This document shows positions 1-7,137 of a DNA stretch of 34,739 bases, piece after piece (positions within the stretch are counted from its first letter, which is position 1; the number at the start of each line of letters is the position of its first letter). The DNA is from Brunnivagina elsteri CCALA 953 (lineage in GTDB: Bacteria > Cyanobacteriota > Cyanobacteriia > Cyanobacteriales > Nostocaceae), in NCBI RefSeq assembly GCF_002289455.1, contig NZ_NTFS01000016.1, forward strand, positions 1 to 34,739, in the 5' to 3' direction. The notes beneath the pieces are model-generated. The model saw only the letters and a program-made list of their open reading frames with translations, made no database searches and was not told where the DNA came from. The translations under genes were made by a program, and so were the position numbers.

Positions 1-1983
1 GTAACTAGTACTCCTCGGATGACTCGCACTTCTAAGGGGCAGTTCTGGATGGAAGTGACGCAATTGAATGGGGTGAAAGATGAAGATGGAACTGCTGGAG
101 GGAAAGGGGTTTCGGGTAGTTTATATGTGACTGTACCTTTATTGCAGGCAACCGGATTATACCCTGGACAACAAATTGCTGTAACTGGTGTGTTATATAA
201 ACCAAAGGCTGCTGCTAATCCTGGTGCATTTGATTTTCGGGAATATTTGAAGAAAGAAGGTGTGTTTGCGGGATTAAGTGGACGACAGGTGAATATTCTC
301 AATGAAGAGAAGAAGTGGGGATGGTGGAAGTTTCGCGAACAAATAGTGCGATCGCAGGTGAGTTTTTTGGGTGTTCCGGAAGGTCCCCTTGTCAGTGCTA
401 TGGTTTTAGGTAGTAAAGCTGTAGATTTACCTTATGATATTCGCGATTCGTTTGTCGCTGTTGGGTTAGCTCATGCATTAGCGGCTTCTGGATTTCAAAC
501 TTCGTTAATTTTGGGTATGGTTTTAGGGTTAACGAAACGTGCTAAACGGGGAACTCAATTTACAGTCGGTTGTTTAGCTTTGGTTGCTTTTCTCTGTTTA
601 ACTGGCTTTCAACCTGCGGTATTACGTGCTGTGGTGATGGGTTTTGCTGGTTTAATTGCTTTATTATTGCATAAGAAAGTTAAGCAGCTGGGTTCGCTCT
701 TGGTTGCTGCGAGTCTATTGTTAATCTTTAATCCCTTATGGATTTGGGATTTAGGTTTTCAATTAAGTTTTTTGGCGACTTTGGGTTTAATTGTGACAGT
801 TCCAGCGATAACTAAAAGGTTGGGATGGTTGCCTCCTGCTGTCGCATCTCTAATTGCAGTTCCTCTGGCAGCGACTATTTGGACTTTACCCCTACAGTTA
901 AATGTTTTTGGGGTTTTACCATCTTATAGTTTGGTGTTGAATATTGCGAGTACACCTTTAATTTCAGTAATTAGTATTGGTGGGTTTATTAGCGCGATCG
1001 CATCTCTGATTTTACCTGGTTTGGGAAGTGCGATCGCTGGAGTTTTGCATTATCCAACGGACTGGTTACTGAAGCTTGTCGAATTTTTTAATACTTTACG
1101 AGGAAATTCGTTTGCTGTTGGCAGTATTACCACAGCACAGATGTTGGTTATCTATACATTATTAATGCTTGCTTGGTTGGTACGTTGGTGGCAACGTCGT
1201 TGGTGGGTAGCGTTAGGAATTTCACTCACTCTCATATTTATTCCAGCTTGGCATACAGGAAATACATTATTTCGTGTGACAATGTTGGCAGCTGGTGGTG
1301 AACCTGTTGTGGTAATTCAAGATCGAGGCAAGGTAACGCTAATTAATAGTGGGGATGAAGGTACAGGACGCTTCACAATATTACCCTTTTTGCAACAACA
1401 GGGTGTAAATCAAATTGATTGGGCTGTTGCATCGGATTTTCAAGGAAATGGAAGTAAGGGATGGTTGGAATTATTACCACGTCTGCCAATAAAAGTATTT
1501 TATGATTCTGCGGCAAATGCTGATAATGCGATCACTAGCGGTGCGATTCAGAAACAATTACAAAAAAATCAATCTACGTATCAACCTTTAAAGATTGGTC
1601 AAAGTGTAAACATCGGTTCGACTCTTTTACAACTTGTTAACGGTGAATTACCCATTTTACAAATGCGGATTCAAAATAAAGATTGGTTATTTGTGGGAAA
1701 TCTCAAACCAACTGATTTACGACAATTAATCAAAGCGAAGAATTTACCCCATCCCCAAGTGTTATGGTGTCAACCGCGATCGCTTAAGGATTTGGTTCCA
1801 CTATTGCAGCCTGAAGTAACGATTACAACGAGTGCGGATATTGAACCCAATATTTTGTCAGAATTAGGTCAAGTAAAGACGCAATTGTTGTTTACAGGAA
1901 GGGATGGGGCAATTCAATGGACTCCAGATGGTCAGTTTGAAGCCTTTATTCAAGCAATAGAAAATAAATCTTCTGTTTTTTGA
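1..1983 (+). CDS. comEC: ComEC/Rec2-type DNA uptake channel, 5' end outside window
   Basis: Inner-membrane channel that passes single-stranded DNA into the cytoplasm during natural transformation. The frame is open from base 1, so the true start lies upstream; the first ATG in view (19) is probably internal. About 660 residues are present. An N-terminal OB-like segment is followed by the competence domain, with many hydrophobic helices and the stretch LAHALAASGFQTSLILG (around residues 150-170), and then a metallo-beta-lactamase-like C-terminal domain from about residue 420. In that last domain the usual HxHxDH zinc motif is absent: after LPFLQQQGVNQIDWAVASD comes FQGNGSKG. This suggests a non-catalytic domain. 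The gene ends 126 bases before the MITE. Identity is secure from the competence domain; loss of nuclease activity is inferred. Confidence 0.9.
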   Translation, partial: VTSTPRMTRTSKGQFWMEVTQLNGVKDEDGTAGGKGVSGSLYVTVPLLQATGLYPGQQIAVTGVLYKPKAAANPGAFDFREYLKKEGVFAGLSGRQVNILNEEKKWGWWKFREQIVRSQVSFLGVPEGPLVSAMVLGSKAVDLPYDIRDSFVAVGLAHALAASGFQTSLILGMVLGLTKRAKRGTQFTVGCLALVAFLCLTGFQPAVLRAVVMGFAGLIALLLHKKVKQLGSLLVAASLLLIFNPLWIWDLGFQLSFLATLGLIVTVPAITKRLGWLPPAVASLIAVPLAATIWTLPLQLNVFGVLPSYSLVLNIASTPLISVISIGGFISAIASLILPGLGSAIAGVLHYPTDWLLKLVEFFNTLRGNSFAVGSITTAQMLVIYTLLMLAWLVRWWQRRWWVALGISLTLIFIPAWHTGNTLFRVTMLAAGGEPVVVIQDRGKVTLINSGDEGTGRFTILPFLQQQGVNQIDWAVASDFQGNGSKGWLELLPRLPIKVFYDSAANADNAITSGAIQKQLQKNQSTYQPLKIGQSVNIGSTLLQLVNGELPILQMRIQNKDWLFVGNLKPTDLRQLIKAKNLPHPQVLWCQPRSLKDLVPLLQPEVTITTSADIEPNILSELGQVKTQLLFTGRDGAIQWTPDGQFEAFIQAIENKSSVF

Positions 1984-2099
1984 GTAAGAATGTAGAATTA
2001 ATTGGTGGATGATTAAAGAAGACTATATGAGTCAAAATTAATTAGTATTTTCCAGTCACACTGACTCCTAAATTCTCTTTTCTTAAAACTGATTACTAG

Positions 2100-2346
2100 G
2101 GTTATAATTCAATACGGTTCAGTTAAGACTAAACCATTCAATATTTTAAACCGCCATAGACACGGAGTGGCTACTTAGCCCTTACAGGGCGGCTATCGCC
2201 AACAGAAGCTACTTCGTATCTACCGTAGGTAGACGCAGAGAACGCCTTAGACGCGGAGCGGCTACCTTTGGAAGTCACTTCGTGCCTACCCGAAGGGTAG
2301 GAATAGAAGGAAAAAATTCTTAACTGAACTGTATTGGGTTATAATT
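2100..2346. mobile_element. MITE, 227 bp, with 10-bp target site duplication
   Basis: The element spans 2110-2336. Its ends are 18-bp inverted repeats, CAATACGGTTCAGTTAAG (2110-2127) and CTTAACTGAACTGTATTG (2319-2336), with one mismatch. It is flanked by a perfect 10-bp direct repeat, GGTTATAATT, at 2100-2109 and 2337-2346, as expected for a target duplication. It has no credible ORF. Inside are three short perfect palindromes with 3-nt loops: GCCCT/AGGGC at 2178-2190, TCTACC/GGTAGA at 2219-2233 and CCTACCC/GGGTAGG at 2285-2301. It would need a transposase in trans; the parent family is not identifiable here. The coaE stop codon lies inside the right-hand duplication. Confidence 0.85.
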
Positions 2347-2932
2347 TAGTTTTATCCATAACAATATTAACTAATTTCAAAAGCATTTCGACACTTTGAG
2401 AATTATCGAATACGACATCAGCAAGTTTGACTTTCTCGGATAAAGGCATTTGACTATTAATTCTTGCTTGTGCTTGTTCTAAAGTTAAATTATTTCGTTG
2501 CATTAATCGTTTTAATTGCTGTTCTTGAGAACAACTCACAACCCAAGTTTCTGTAACTAAATTAGTTAATCCGACTTCAAATAATAAGGGAATCACTAAA
2601 ACTAGAGTATCAGAGGATATTTTCGCCATTTCTTGGTTAAATCTATCCCTCACATAAGGGTGAATTAAACTTTCAATCCAAAGTCTTTCTATTTGACTTT
2701 CAAAGACTATTTCTCCTAACTTTTGCCGATTCAAGCTATTATCAGGAAGTAAAATATCGTCACCATATTTTTGATTAATTTTTTTTAATATCGCTGAACC
2801 AACAGCAACAGCTTCTCTTGCATAAATATCAGAATCTAAAATTGGTAAGTTATAACTTTCTGCAAGGTAATTTGCAACAGTACTTTTACCTGTGGCAATC
2901 CCACCTGTTAAGCCAATTAGACGTTTTTGCAT
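2339..2932 (-). CDS. coaE: Dephospho-CoA kinase
   Basis: Last step of coenzyme A synthesis: ATP-dependent phosphorylation of the 3'-hydroxyl of dephospho-CoA, in the cytoplasm. The 197-residue length is normal. The N-terminus reads RLIGLTGGIATGKSTVANYL, a P-loop (GGIATGKS) in the position typical of CoaE, followed by LDSDIYAREAV, the family's D-D substrate-binding segment. LVIPLLFEVGL (about residues 112-122) and the later SxMPLxEK-like segment (NSQMPLSEKVKLAD) are also CoaE hallmarks. The last sense codon and the TAA stop lie in the target duplication of the downstream MITE, so the insertion left the protein intact. It reads in the same direction as the IsrB element and hemD, but the element separates it from them. 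Confidence 0.95.
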   Translation of the reverse strand: MQKRLIGLTGGIATGKSTVANYLAESYNLPILDSDIYAREAVAVGSAILKKINQKYGDDILLPDNSLNRQKLGEIVFESQIERLWIESLIHPYVRDRFNQEMAKISSDTLVLVIPLLFEVGLTNLVTETWVVSCSQEQQLKRLMQRNNLTLEQAQARINSQMPLSEKVKLADVVFDNSQSVEMLLKLVNIVMDKTKL

Positions 2933-2960
2933 TAGTGATTGGGAATATAATATAATACAG

Positions 2961-2984
2961 AGAGACGTGATATATCACGTCTCT
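2961..2984. repeat. 24-bp perfect palindrome, dispersed small repeat (copy 1)
   Basis: AGAGACGTGATA is followed directly by its reverse complement TATCACGTCTCT, then ACAT. The same palindrome with compensating changes recurs at 11657-11680 and 16356-16379, and degenerate or half copies occur at 6112-6133 and 11572-11582. This fits the very small dispersed repeats described in Nostoc-type genomes. It has no T-tract, so a terminator role is not supported. This copy lies between the coaE start and the IsrB element. Confidence 0.8.
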
Positions 2985-3015
2985 ACATTCATAAAAATAC
3001 TCGGTATGCGGGAAA

Positions 3016-3036
3016 CTCAGTCACTTTAGTGCTGAG
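3016..3036. repeat. Terminal hairpin at the isrB 3' end of the element
   Basis: CTCAG and CTGAG pair outside, CAC and GTG pair inside around a TTTA loop, and a single T (3021) is unpaired. The isrB stop codon (3021-3023, TGA on the minus strand) lies inside it. It is the partner of the hairpin at 4405-4425. Confidence 0.75.
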
Positions 3037-4223
3037 AGGGAAGCGACGCGAGCGGTTTTAACCGCAGTGAAAATTAGTCCGATAGAGCGTCTGATTAGTC
3101 GGACTTTGTTTTTACTGAATTGACCTAACCGTTTCCAGTTTTGGTCAGAGACAGAAACTTGTTTTTCGGTGTCTCCACTAACCCATCCTCTATATGTTTT
3201 ATTGCCTTGGGTAGCTTCAACATAATCACCTTTTCTAAATCCATGTCGGGTTACAGTGCCGCCATATTTACGGCGAAGTTGCCGGACAGAATCTTCTGTC
3301 CCGGCACATTCGCGCGAAAGTGACCACGGGGATTCTCCCCGGTGGCGCATTTCGCGTCTGTTTCCACCCTTAGACGGAACCATCAAATGTAGTTGCCTAC
3401 GACTAATTGGAGGACGACGTAAAATAGTAAATTGAGACTCAGTTATATTGACTTCACCTACCCAACTAGCACCATGAGTTTTTACTCCTTCCCAAGTTTG
3501 ATATTTAACAAACTCGGAACAAGCCAACGTGACTGCATCCACCGCATGAGTCTCTGGGATTTGTAAAGACTTGTCAGATTTCTCTTTATGTAATCCCAAG
3601 TGCTTACGAAGATTAGATGTTTCCCAACCTTTTTTCAGAGTCACATTAGCTAGGTTTGATAGTCGGTTAATTTGATATCTTTGCCCAACCATTACCGGAC
3701 TAAAACTCTTATTACCTCGTGCTTCTACCTCTTCAATAACAATTGTTTTTACTGGGTATATTTCACACAATAAAGTAATTGTTCGGTATTCCAAGTCTTT
3801 ATTTGCTCGAATACTTGGTGGTAGTTTGGAGTTACGACGATTATCAAATCTAGCTTGACGGTGACTACGTTTAGAAAAAGATAATTTTCGATTAATCCGT
3901 CTTCCACGTCTACCACGTCGCATCATGGCTCGTTGTTCCATTCTGTCTTTAACTGTTTTAAACGGAAGAACTAGATGCAACATTTGTAACGTGTTTTTTT
4001 GAGATTGAACAGCCACACCAGAAAACATTTTTCCAGGGTCTAATCCAATTACAATATCTTGAGTTTGGGTATCAGATGGTTCAACTAATAGTTGAACGTA
4101 AAATATTCCTAGTTTGTTGAATTTACCGACGGCTTTACCTGCTTTAATCCAACGTCTAGCACGGCTAGCTTTAGTCGGCATCAAAGGAATATTGTCTGCT
4201 GAAATTACTGGTACTCTTTGCAT
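3021..4223 (-). CDS. isrB: IsrB: HNH-less IscB-family RNA-guided nuclease
   Basis: Predicted RNA-guided DNA nickase of the IscB/IsrB group, the transposon-encoded relatives of Cas9. An open frame extends to 4379, but I start at the ATG at 4223: it begins the conserved PLMP domain (MQRVPVISADNIPLMP) and has AAGGA eight bases upstream. The 400 residues run: PLMP 1-45; RuvC-I IVIGLDPG with D62; Arg-rich bridge helix 100-131; RuvC-II IVIEEVEA with E164/E165; a short linker 170-222 with no HNH domain; RuvC-III ETHAVDA with H226 and D229; a basic C-terminal region with RKYGGT and RGWVSGDTEKQVSVSD. Missing HNH with all RuvC acids kept defines IsrB rather than IscB. Residues 288-316 look like an in-frame insertion built from DNA palindromes. 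The upstream sequence folds as a candidate omega RNA. Confidence 0.87.
   Translation of the reverse strand: MQRVPVISADNIPLMPTKASRARRWIKAGKAVGKFNKLGIFYVQLLVEPSDTQTQDIVIGLDPGKMFSGVAVQSQKNTLQMLHLVLPFKTVKDRMEQRAMMRRGRRGRRINRKLSFSKRSHRQARFDNRRNSKLPPSIRANKDLEYRTITLLCEIYPVKTIVIEEVEARGNKSFSPVMVGQRYQINRLSNLANVTLKKGWETSNLRKHLGLHKEKSDKSLQIPETHAVDAVTLACSEFVKYQTWEGVKTHGASWVGEVNITESQFTILRRPPISRRQLHLMVPSKGGNRREMRHRGESPWSLSRECAGTEDSVRQLRRKYGGTVTRHGFRKGDYVEATQGNKTYRGWVSGDTEKQVSVSDQNWKRLGQFSKNKVRLIRRSIGLIFTAVKTARVASLSALK
3281..3305. repeat. Hairpin inside isrB
   Basis: GCCGGACAGA and its complement form a stem of about nine base pairs with one bulged C around a four-base loop. It lies in the part of isrB that codes for the atypical segment at residues 288-316, next to the larger hairpin at 3313-3356. 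Confidence 0.65.
3313..3356. repeat. Long hairpin inside isrB
   Basis: The outer arms CGCGAAA (3313-3319) and TTTCGCG (3350-3356) enclose a second stem, CCACGGGGA with TCCCC-g-GTGG (3324-3345), around a TTC loop. Together with 3281-3305 it makes a palindrome-rich block in an otherwise AT-rich gene. Confidence 0.7.
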
Positions 4224-4434
4224 GGAGATAATCCTTAGAGTAAAGTTTAAGTCCCCTCGCCCAACTAATCCAAAATGTCTTGTCTTTAACCAACGACTGA
4301 ACAAACAGTCTTGCAGATAATCCAAACTGGGGAAGTATTTGGAAGTGCGTATCAGGATTAGTCTCAGTGGGCTAGTCAAACACGTAATCTTTGTTAATTA
4401 CAAGCTCAGTCCCTTTAGGGCTGAGTTATTGACT
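4224..4434 (-). ncRNA. Candidate omega RNA of IsrB
   Basis: IscB and IsrB omega RNAs are encoded just upstream of the protein gene with the guide at their 5' end. This roughly 210-base region is non-coding and folds. Read on the minus strand, GCCCA-[CTGAG]-ACTAATCC (4372-4355) pairs perfectly with GGATTAGTTGGGC (4271-4259), 13 bp with a five-base bulge. The enclosed part has smaller hairpins: GACTG/CAGTC (4295-4310) and CCAAA/TTTGG (4322-4342). The bulge CTGAG could also pair with the CTCAG arm of the terminal hairpin at 4405-4425, a possible pseudoknot. The 5' guide would come from flanking DNA beyond 4434, the hemD 3' end. The exact ends are unknown. Confidence 0.6.
4405..4425. repeat. Terminal hairpin upstream of isrB
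   Basis: CTCAG-t-CCC-ttta-GGG-CTGAG. It has the same layout and unpaired T as 3016-3036, with CCC/GGG in place of CAC/GTG, so pairing is preserved rather than sequence. It lies 15 bases from the hemD stop codon. Confidence 0.75.
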
Positions 4435-4440
4435 TGTGTT

Positions 4441-5268
4441 CTAATTACTTGCCCATCTAATCAAAGCTTGGGTTAATCCTGGTAAGGTATATTCCTCAGC
4501 TTCAACATCAACGCGTCCAATTAAATCTTGACAGCTTTTCGATGTTTGGGGACCAATTGAAGCAATACAAATACCTTCCAAACAACTGCCAACAGCATTT
4601 TCAGGAAATACTCTTGTCGCTAACTGGCAGAAAAATTGCACTGTTTTCGAGCTTGCAAATGTAATGATATCAATGTTCCCGCTTTGCAAAGCTAATTCAG
4701 CCGAAGGAGGTATATTAATTGGACAACAAGACTGATAAGCTACAACCTCAATTACTTCTGCACCCTTTTGTGTTAGTTCTTTCACTAAAACTTCCCGTCC
4801 ACCACTTTCGACACGGGGAAACAAAATCTTTTGATTAACAAGTTGTTCCGGAAAATTTTCCACTAAGGAGTCAGCGACAAAGTTAGGAGGGATAAAATCT
4901 GCCTGTATACAATGTTTTTTTAAACACTGAGCAGTTTTTTCACCAACTACAGCCACTTTTACCCCAATCAATGCACGTGCATCTTTGCCTTGGGCAAATA
5001 ATCTCTCAAACAAGTATTCCACACCATTTGTAGAAGTCAAAACTAACCAGTTGAAAGATGATAAATTTGCGATCGCATTATCCAATCCATCCCAACTTGA
5101 TGGGGGACCAATTTCTAAGGCAGGCATTTCAACAACATTTGCACCAAATTCAATCAGTAGTTCGGCAAAATCACTTGATTGTCCTACCGAACGTGTCACC
5201 AGTATGGTTTTACCAGCAAGAGGTAGCTTGGTAGAAGAAACTGGAGGTGAGAAAATATTACTAGGCAT
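4441..5268 (-). CDS. hemD: Uroporphyrinogen-III synthase
   Basis: Cyclises hydroxymethylbilane with inversion of ring D to give uroporphyrinogen III, the branch point to heme, chlorophyll and siroheme. The 275 residues contain GKTILVTRSVGQSSDFAELL near the N-terminus, FNWLVLTSTNGVEYLFERL (about 72-90) and ITFASSKTVQFF followed by ICIASIGPQTSKSCQDL, the conserved TS(T)NGV and IGPxT elements of HemD. The start lies 12 bases after the cobA stop, so the two are probably co-transcribed, with cobA first. The stop codon (4441-4443) nearly touches the IsrB element, which may have entered just after hemD. Confidence 0.93.
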   Translation of the reverse strand: MPSNIFSPPVSSTKLPLAGKTILVTRSVGQSSDFAELLIEFGANVVEMPALEIGPPSSWDGLDNAIANLSSFNWLVLTSTNGVEYLFERLFAQGKDARALIGVKVAVVGEKTAQCLKKHCIQADFIPPNFVADSLVENFPEQLVNQKILFPRVESGGREVLVKELTQKGAEVIEVVAYQSCCPINIPPSAELALQSGNIDIITFASSKTVQFFCQLATRVFPENAVGSCLEGICIASIGPQTSKSCQDLIGRVDVEAEEYTLPGLTQALIRWASN

Positions 5269-5280
5269 GGTTAAGAAGTG

Positions 5281-6048
5281 CTAATTACCAATCAGAGAAT
5301 CATCTAGGTCTATATGAATATTCTCAGGTTGAAGATACTTGCGTAAACCCACTACTTCACCAATTGTAATTACTGTTGGCGAAAGTGAAACACCTACTGT
5401 AATTTCAAGTATCGTTTCTAGGGTTCCTATCCATATTTTTTGCTGTGGTGTTCCGCAATAACGAACTACGGCAATAGGTGTAGTCCGGGTTTTACCATGT
5501 TTAATTAGTTGATGTACTACTTCTGGTAGATTTTTTCCCCCCATTAAAATTACTAAGGTCTCAATTCCTGCTAGGGCTTCCCAGTTCAATGCTTCGGGTT
5601 CATGTGCTGTCACAACCGCAAAACTTCGACTCAATACTGGGTCTGTTAAGGGAATATTAGCAAATAATGGTGCTGCTAAAGCGGAAGAAATACCGGGTAC
5701 AAGTTCAAAATTACATTTGGCAGCTTTCAATGCTTCAATTTCAGCAGTACAGCGTCCAAATATAAATGGATCGCCCGATTTCAAACGAATTACTTGTTTA
5801 CCTTCTTGGCAATATTTAACTAGCAACTGATTAATTTCAGCTTGTGGTGTACTTGGTTGTCCTCCACGTTTACCGACATCCAATTGCAAACAATCTGAAG
5901 GTACTAAATTCAATAATTCTTTATCAATGAGGGCATCGTAAACTAATACTTCGGCTTTCTCCAAAAGTTTATAAGCCTTGACTGTTAAGTATCCTACATC
6001 TCCAGGTCCAGCACCTACAAGATAAACTTTGCCTTTTTGTTGAGTCAT
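5281..6048 (-). CDS. cobA: Uroporphyrinogen-III C-methyltransferase
   Basis: SAM-dependent methylation of uroporphyrinogen III at C2 and C7 to precorrin-2, the entry to siroheme and cobalamin. An open frame reaches 6129, but the ATG at 6048 is a better start: it gives 255 residues beginning MTQQKGKVYLVGAGPGDVG, the normal SUMT N-terminus, and the extra upstream part lies in repeat-like DNA. Motifs are VGAGPGDVGYLT, GKRGG with STPQAEIN, RLKSGDPFIFGR and VPGISSALA. It is a single-domain enzyme, not a CysG or CobA-HemD fusion; hemD follows 12 bases downstream. Confidence 0.94.
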   Translation of the reverse strand: MTQQKGKVYLVGAGPGDVGYLTVKAYKLLEKAEVLVYDALIDKELLNLVPSDCLQLDVGKRGGQPSTPQAEINQLLVKYCQEGKQVIRLKSGDPFIFGRCTAEIEALKAAKCNFELVPGISSALAAPLFANIPLTDPVLSRSFAVVTAHEPEALNWEALAGIETLVILMGGKNLPEVVHQLIKHGKTRTTPIAVVRYCGTPQQKIWIGTLETILEITVGVSLSPTVITIGEVVGLRKYLQPENIHIDLDDSLIGN

Positions 6049-6466
6049 TTGGATTTTAGATTTTAGATTTTGGATACATTCGCTGTCGCTCAGTACAAGC
6101 TTTGGATTTTTAGAGACGTAATACATCACATCTTTGGATTTTAAATATGAAAGTAAATTTTTATAAATCAGTAATATCTATGAATCTGTAAAAAAATATA
6201 GTAATTAAGAAAACCCCTATTACGTAGGTTTTGCAACTCAACTATATTTAACTTTACTTAAGTTTATATTTGAGCAGCTTTTTCATGAAGTTATATTATT
6301 CTAATAGAATTAATTATTATTTATTTAACGTATTTAATGGCTTGTAGGGTTGACAAAATTTTATACCTCCGATATTGTCTAGCTAGTTGTGTATTGTGGG
6401 ATGCTTTGAGGACTATTTTTAGTTTTTAACCTCAAAAAAGGTTCTAGGGAATTTGCAATTACAGAA
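6049..6466. other. Intergenic region between cobA and the TPR gene
   Basis: AT-rich, no gene seen. At 6112-6133 there is a degenerate copy of the AGAGACG palindrome. A plus-strand promoter-like sequence (6350-6378) is followed by an inverted repeat, TTTGAGG (6405-6411) with CCTCAAA (6430-6436). Confidence 0.6.
6350..6378 (+). promoter_or_regulatory. Sigma-70-like promoter sequence
   Basis: TTGACA (6350-6355), a 17-base spacer and TATTGT (6373-6378). It points toward the 3' end of a gene on the opposite strand, so it would drive an antisense or small RNA. Sequence match only. Confidence 0.3.
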
Positions 6467-6937
6467 TTATACAGAGCGTTTAATGTCGAGCTTTTGTAAT
6501 AACTGATTAACTTGTTCAGCTTTCTGTAGTTGACGTTGTGCTTGGAATAAATCGCGAGATTTTTCTAAATTGCTAATAGCTTCACTCTTATTACCTTGGG
6601 CGATTAAAGCATTACTCAAACGCAAATAAGCATCGACTTTTTTCGGTGCGCGTTGAATTACATATTGGAATTCTGCGATCGCATCTCCTACCCGATCTTG
6701 TTGAATTAAGCAATCGCCCAATAGCAAGTGAACCACATCATTGGTTGAATTAATCGCAATAACTCCACGAAAAGCAATTTCTGCCGCTTCATAGTCTTTT
6801 TGCTGAAACAACGTTAATCCCTTTTGAAAGCGGTTTGAAGTAATTAAGGTTTTAATCGCGAAATAAATCAATATACAGACAGATGAGAGTACAATAATCG
6901 TCGCAATTAAGTTACTACCGCTTGGAAACATTTCCAT
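6467..6937 (-). CDS. Membrane-anchored TPR protein
   Basis: A 156-residue protein with one N-terminal membrane segment (about residues 9-30, ATIIVLSSVCILIYFAI) and three tetratricopeptide repeats: FQKGLTLFQQKDYEAAEIAF, VHLLLGDCLIQQDRVGDAIA and AYLRLSNALIAQGNKSEAIS. TPRs mediate protein-protein contact; no catalytic motif is visible. The layout of a single anchor plus three TPRs resembles the photosystem I assembly factor Ycf37, but I do not recognise enough to assign it. An alternative start is the ATG two codons in. It is divergent from the small membrane gene at 7138. Confidence 0.75.
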   Translation of the reverse strand: MEMFPSGSNLIATIIVLSSVCILIYFAIKTLITSNRFQKGLTLFQQKDYEAAEIAFRGVIAINSTNDVVHLLLGDCLIQQDRVGDAIAEFQYVIQRAPKKVDAYLRLSNALIAQGNKSEAISNLEKSRDLFQAQRQLQKAEQVNQLLQKLDIKRSV

Positions 6938-7137
6938 AGTTTATCCTTAGTTACAGTTTTACGTGCATATATTTTGATTCTTGGCAGTGTAAGTATATCA
7001 GCAGTTTTCAGCAACTGCATAAATTGATTCTAATGACACCTATAACATGAGTGAGGTGAATATACGACTTCAGCAAGTCGTTAAATATTTAGATTTTAAG
7101 GTTTTATAGATATTAAAGATAGGGAAGGAAAAAGCAG

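Larger units (their letters stand above)
3010..4434 (-). mobile_element. IS200/IS605-type element carrying isrB, no tnpA
   Basis: The element holds an IsrB gene and its upstream RNA region, bounded by two matching imperfect hairpins: CTCAG-t-CAC-ttta-GTG-CTGAG (3016-3036) and CTCAG-t-CCC-ttta-GGG-CTGAG (4405-4425). Both have an unpaired T at the same place and keep pairing by compensating changes. Subterminal hairpins of this sort are what the Y1 transposase TnpA recognises. No TnpA is encoded here, so it would depend on one in trans. The outer limits given are approximate, because such elements make no target duplication. It sits between coaE and hemD, ending within a few bases of the hemD stop codon. 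Confidence 0.7.

Noticed and set aside
4224-4379. N-terminal extension of the isrB frame
   Set aside because: It overlaps the foldable RNA region, precedes the conserved PLMP start, and has no family-like sequence; the ATG at 4223 has a good ribosome site.
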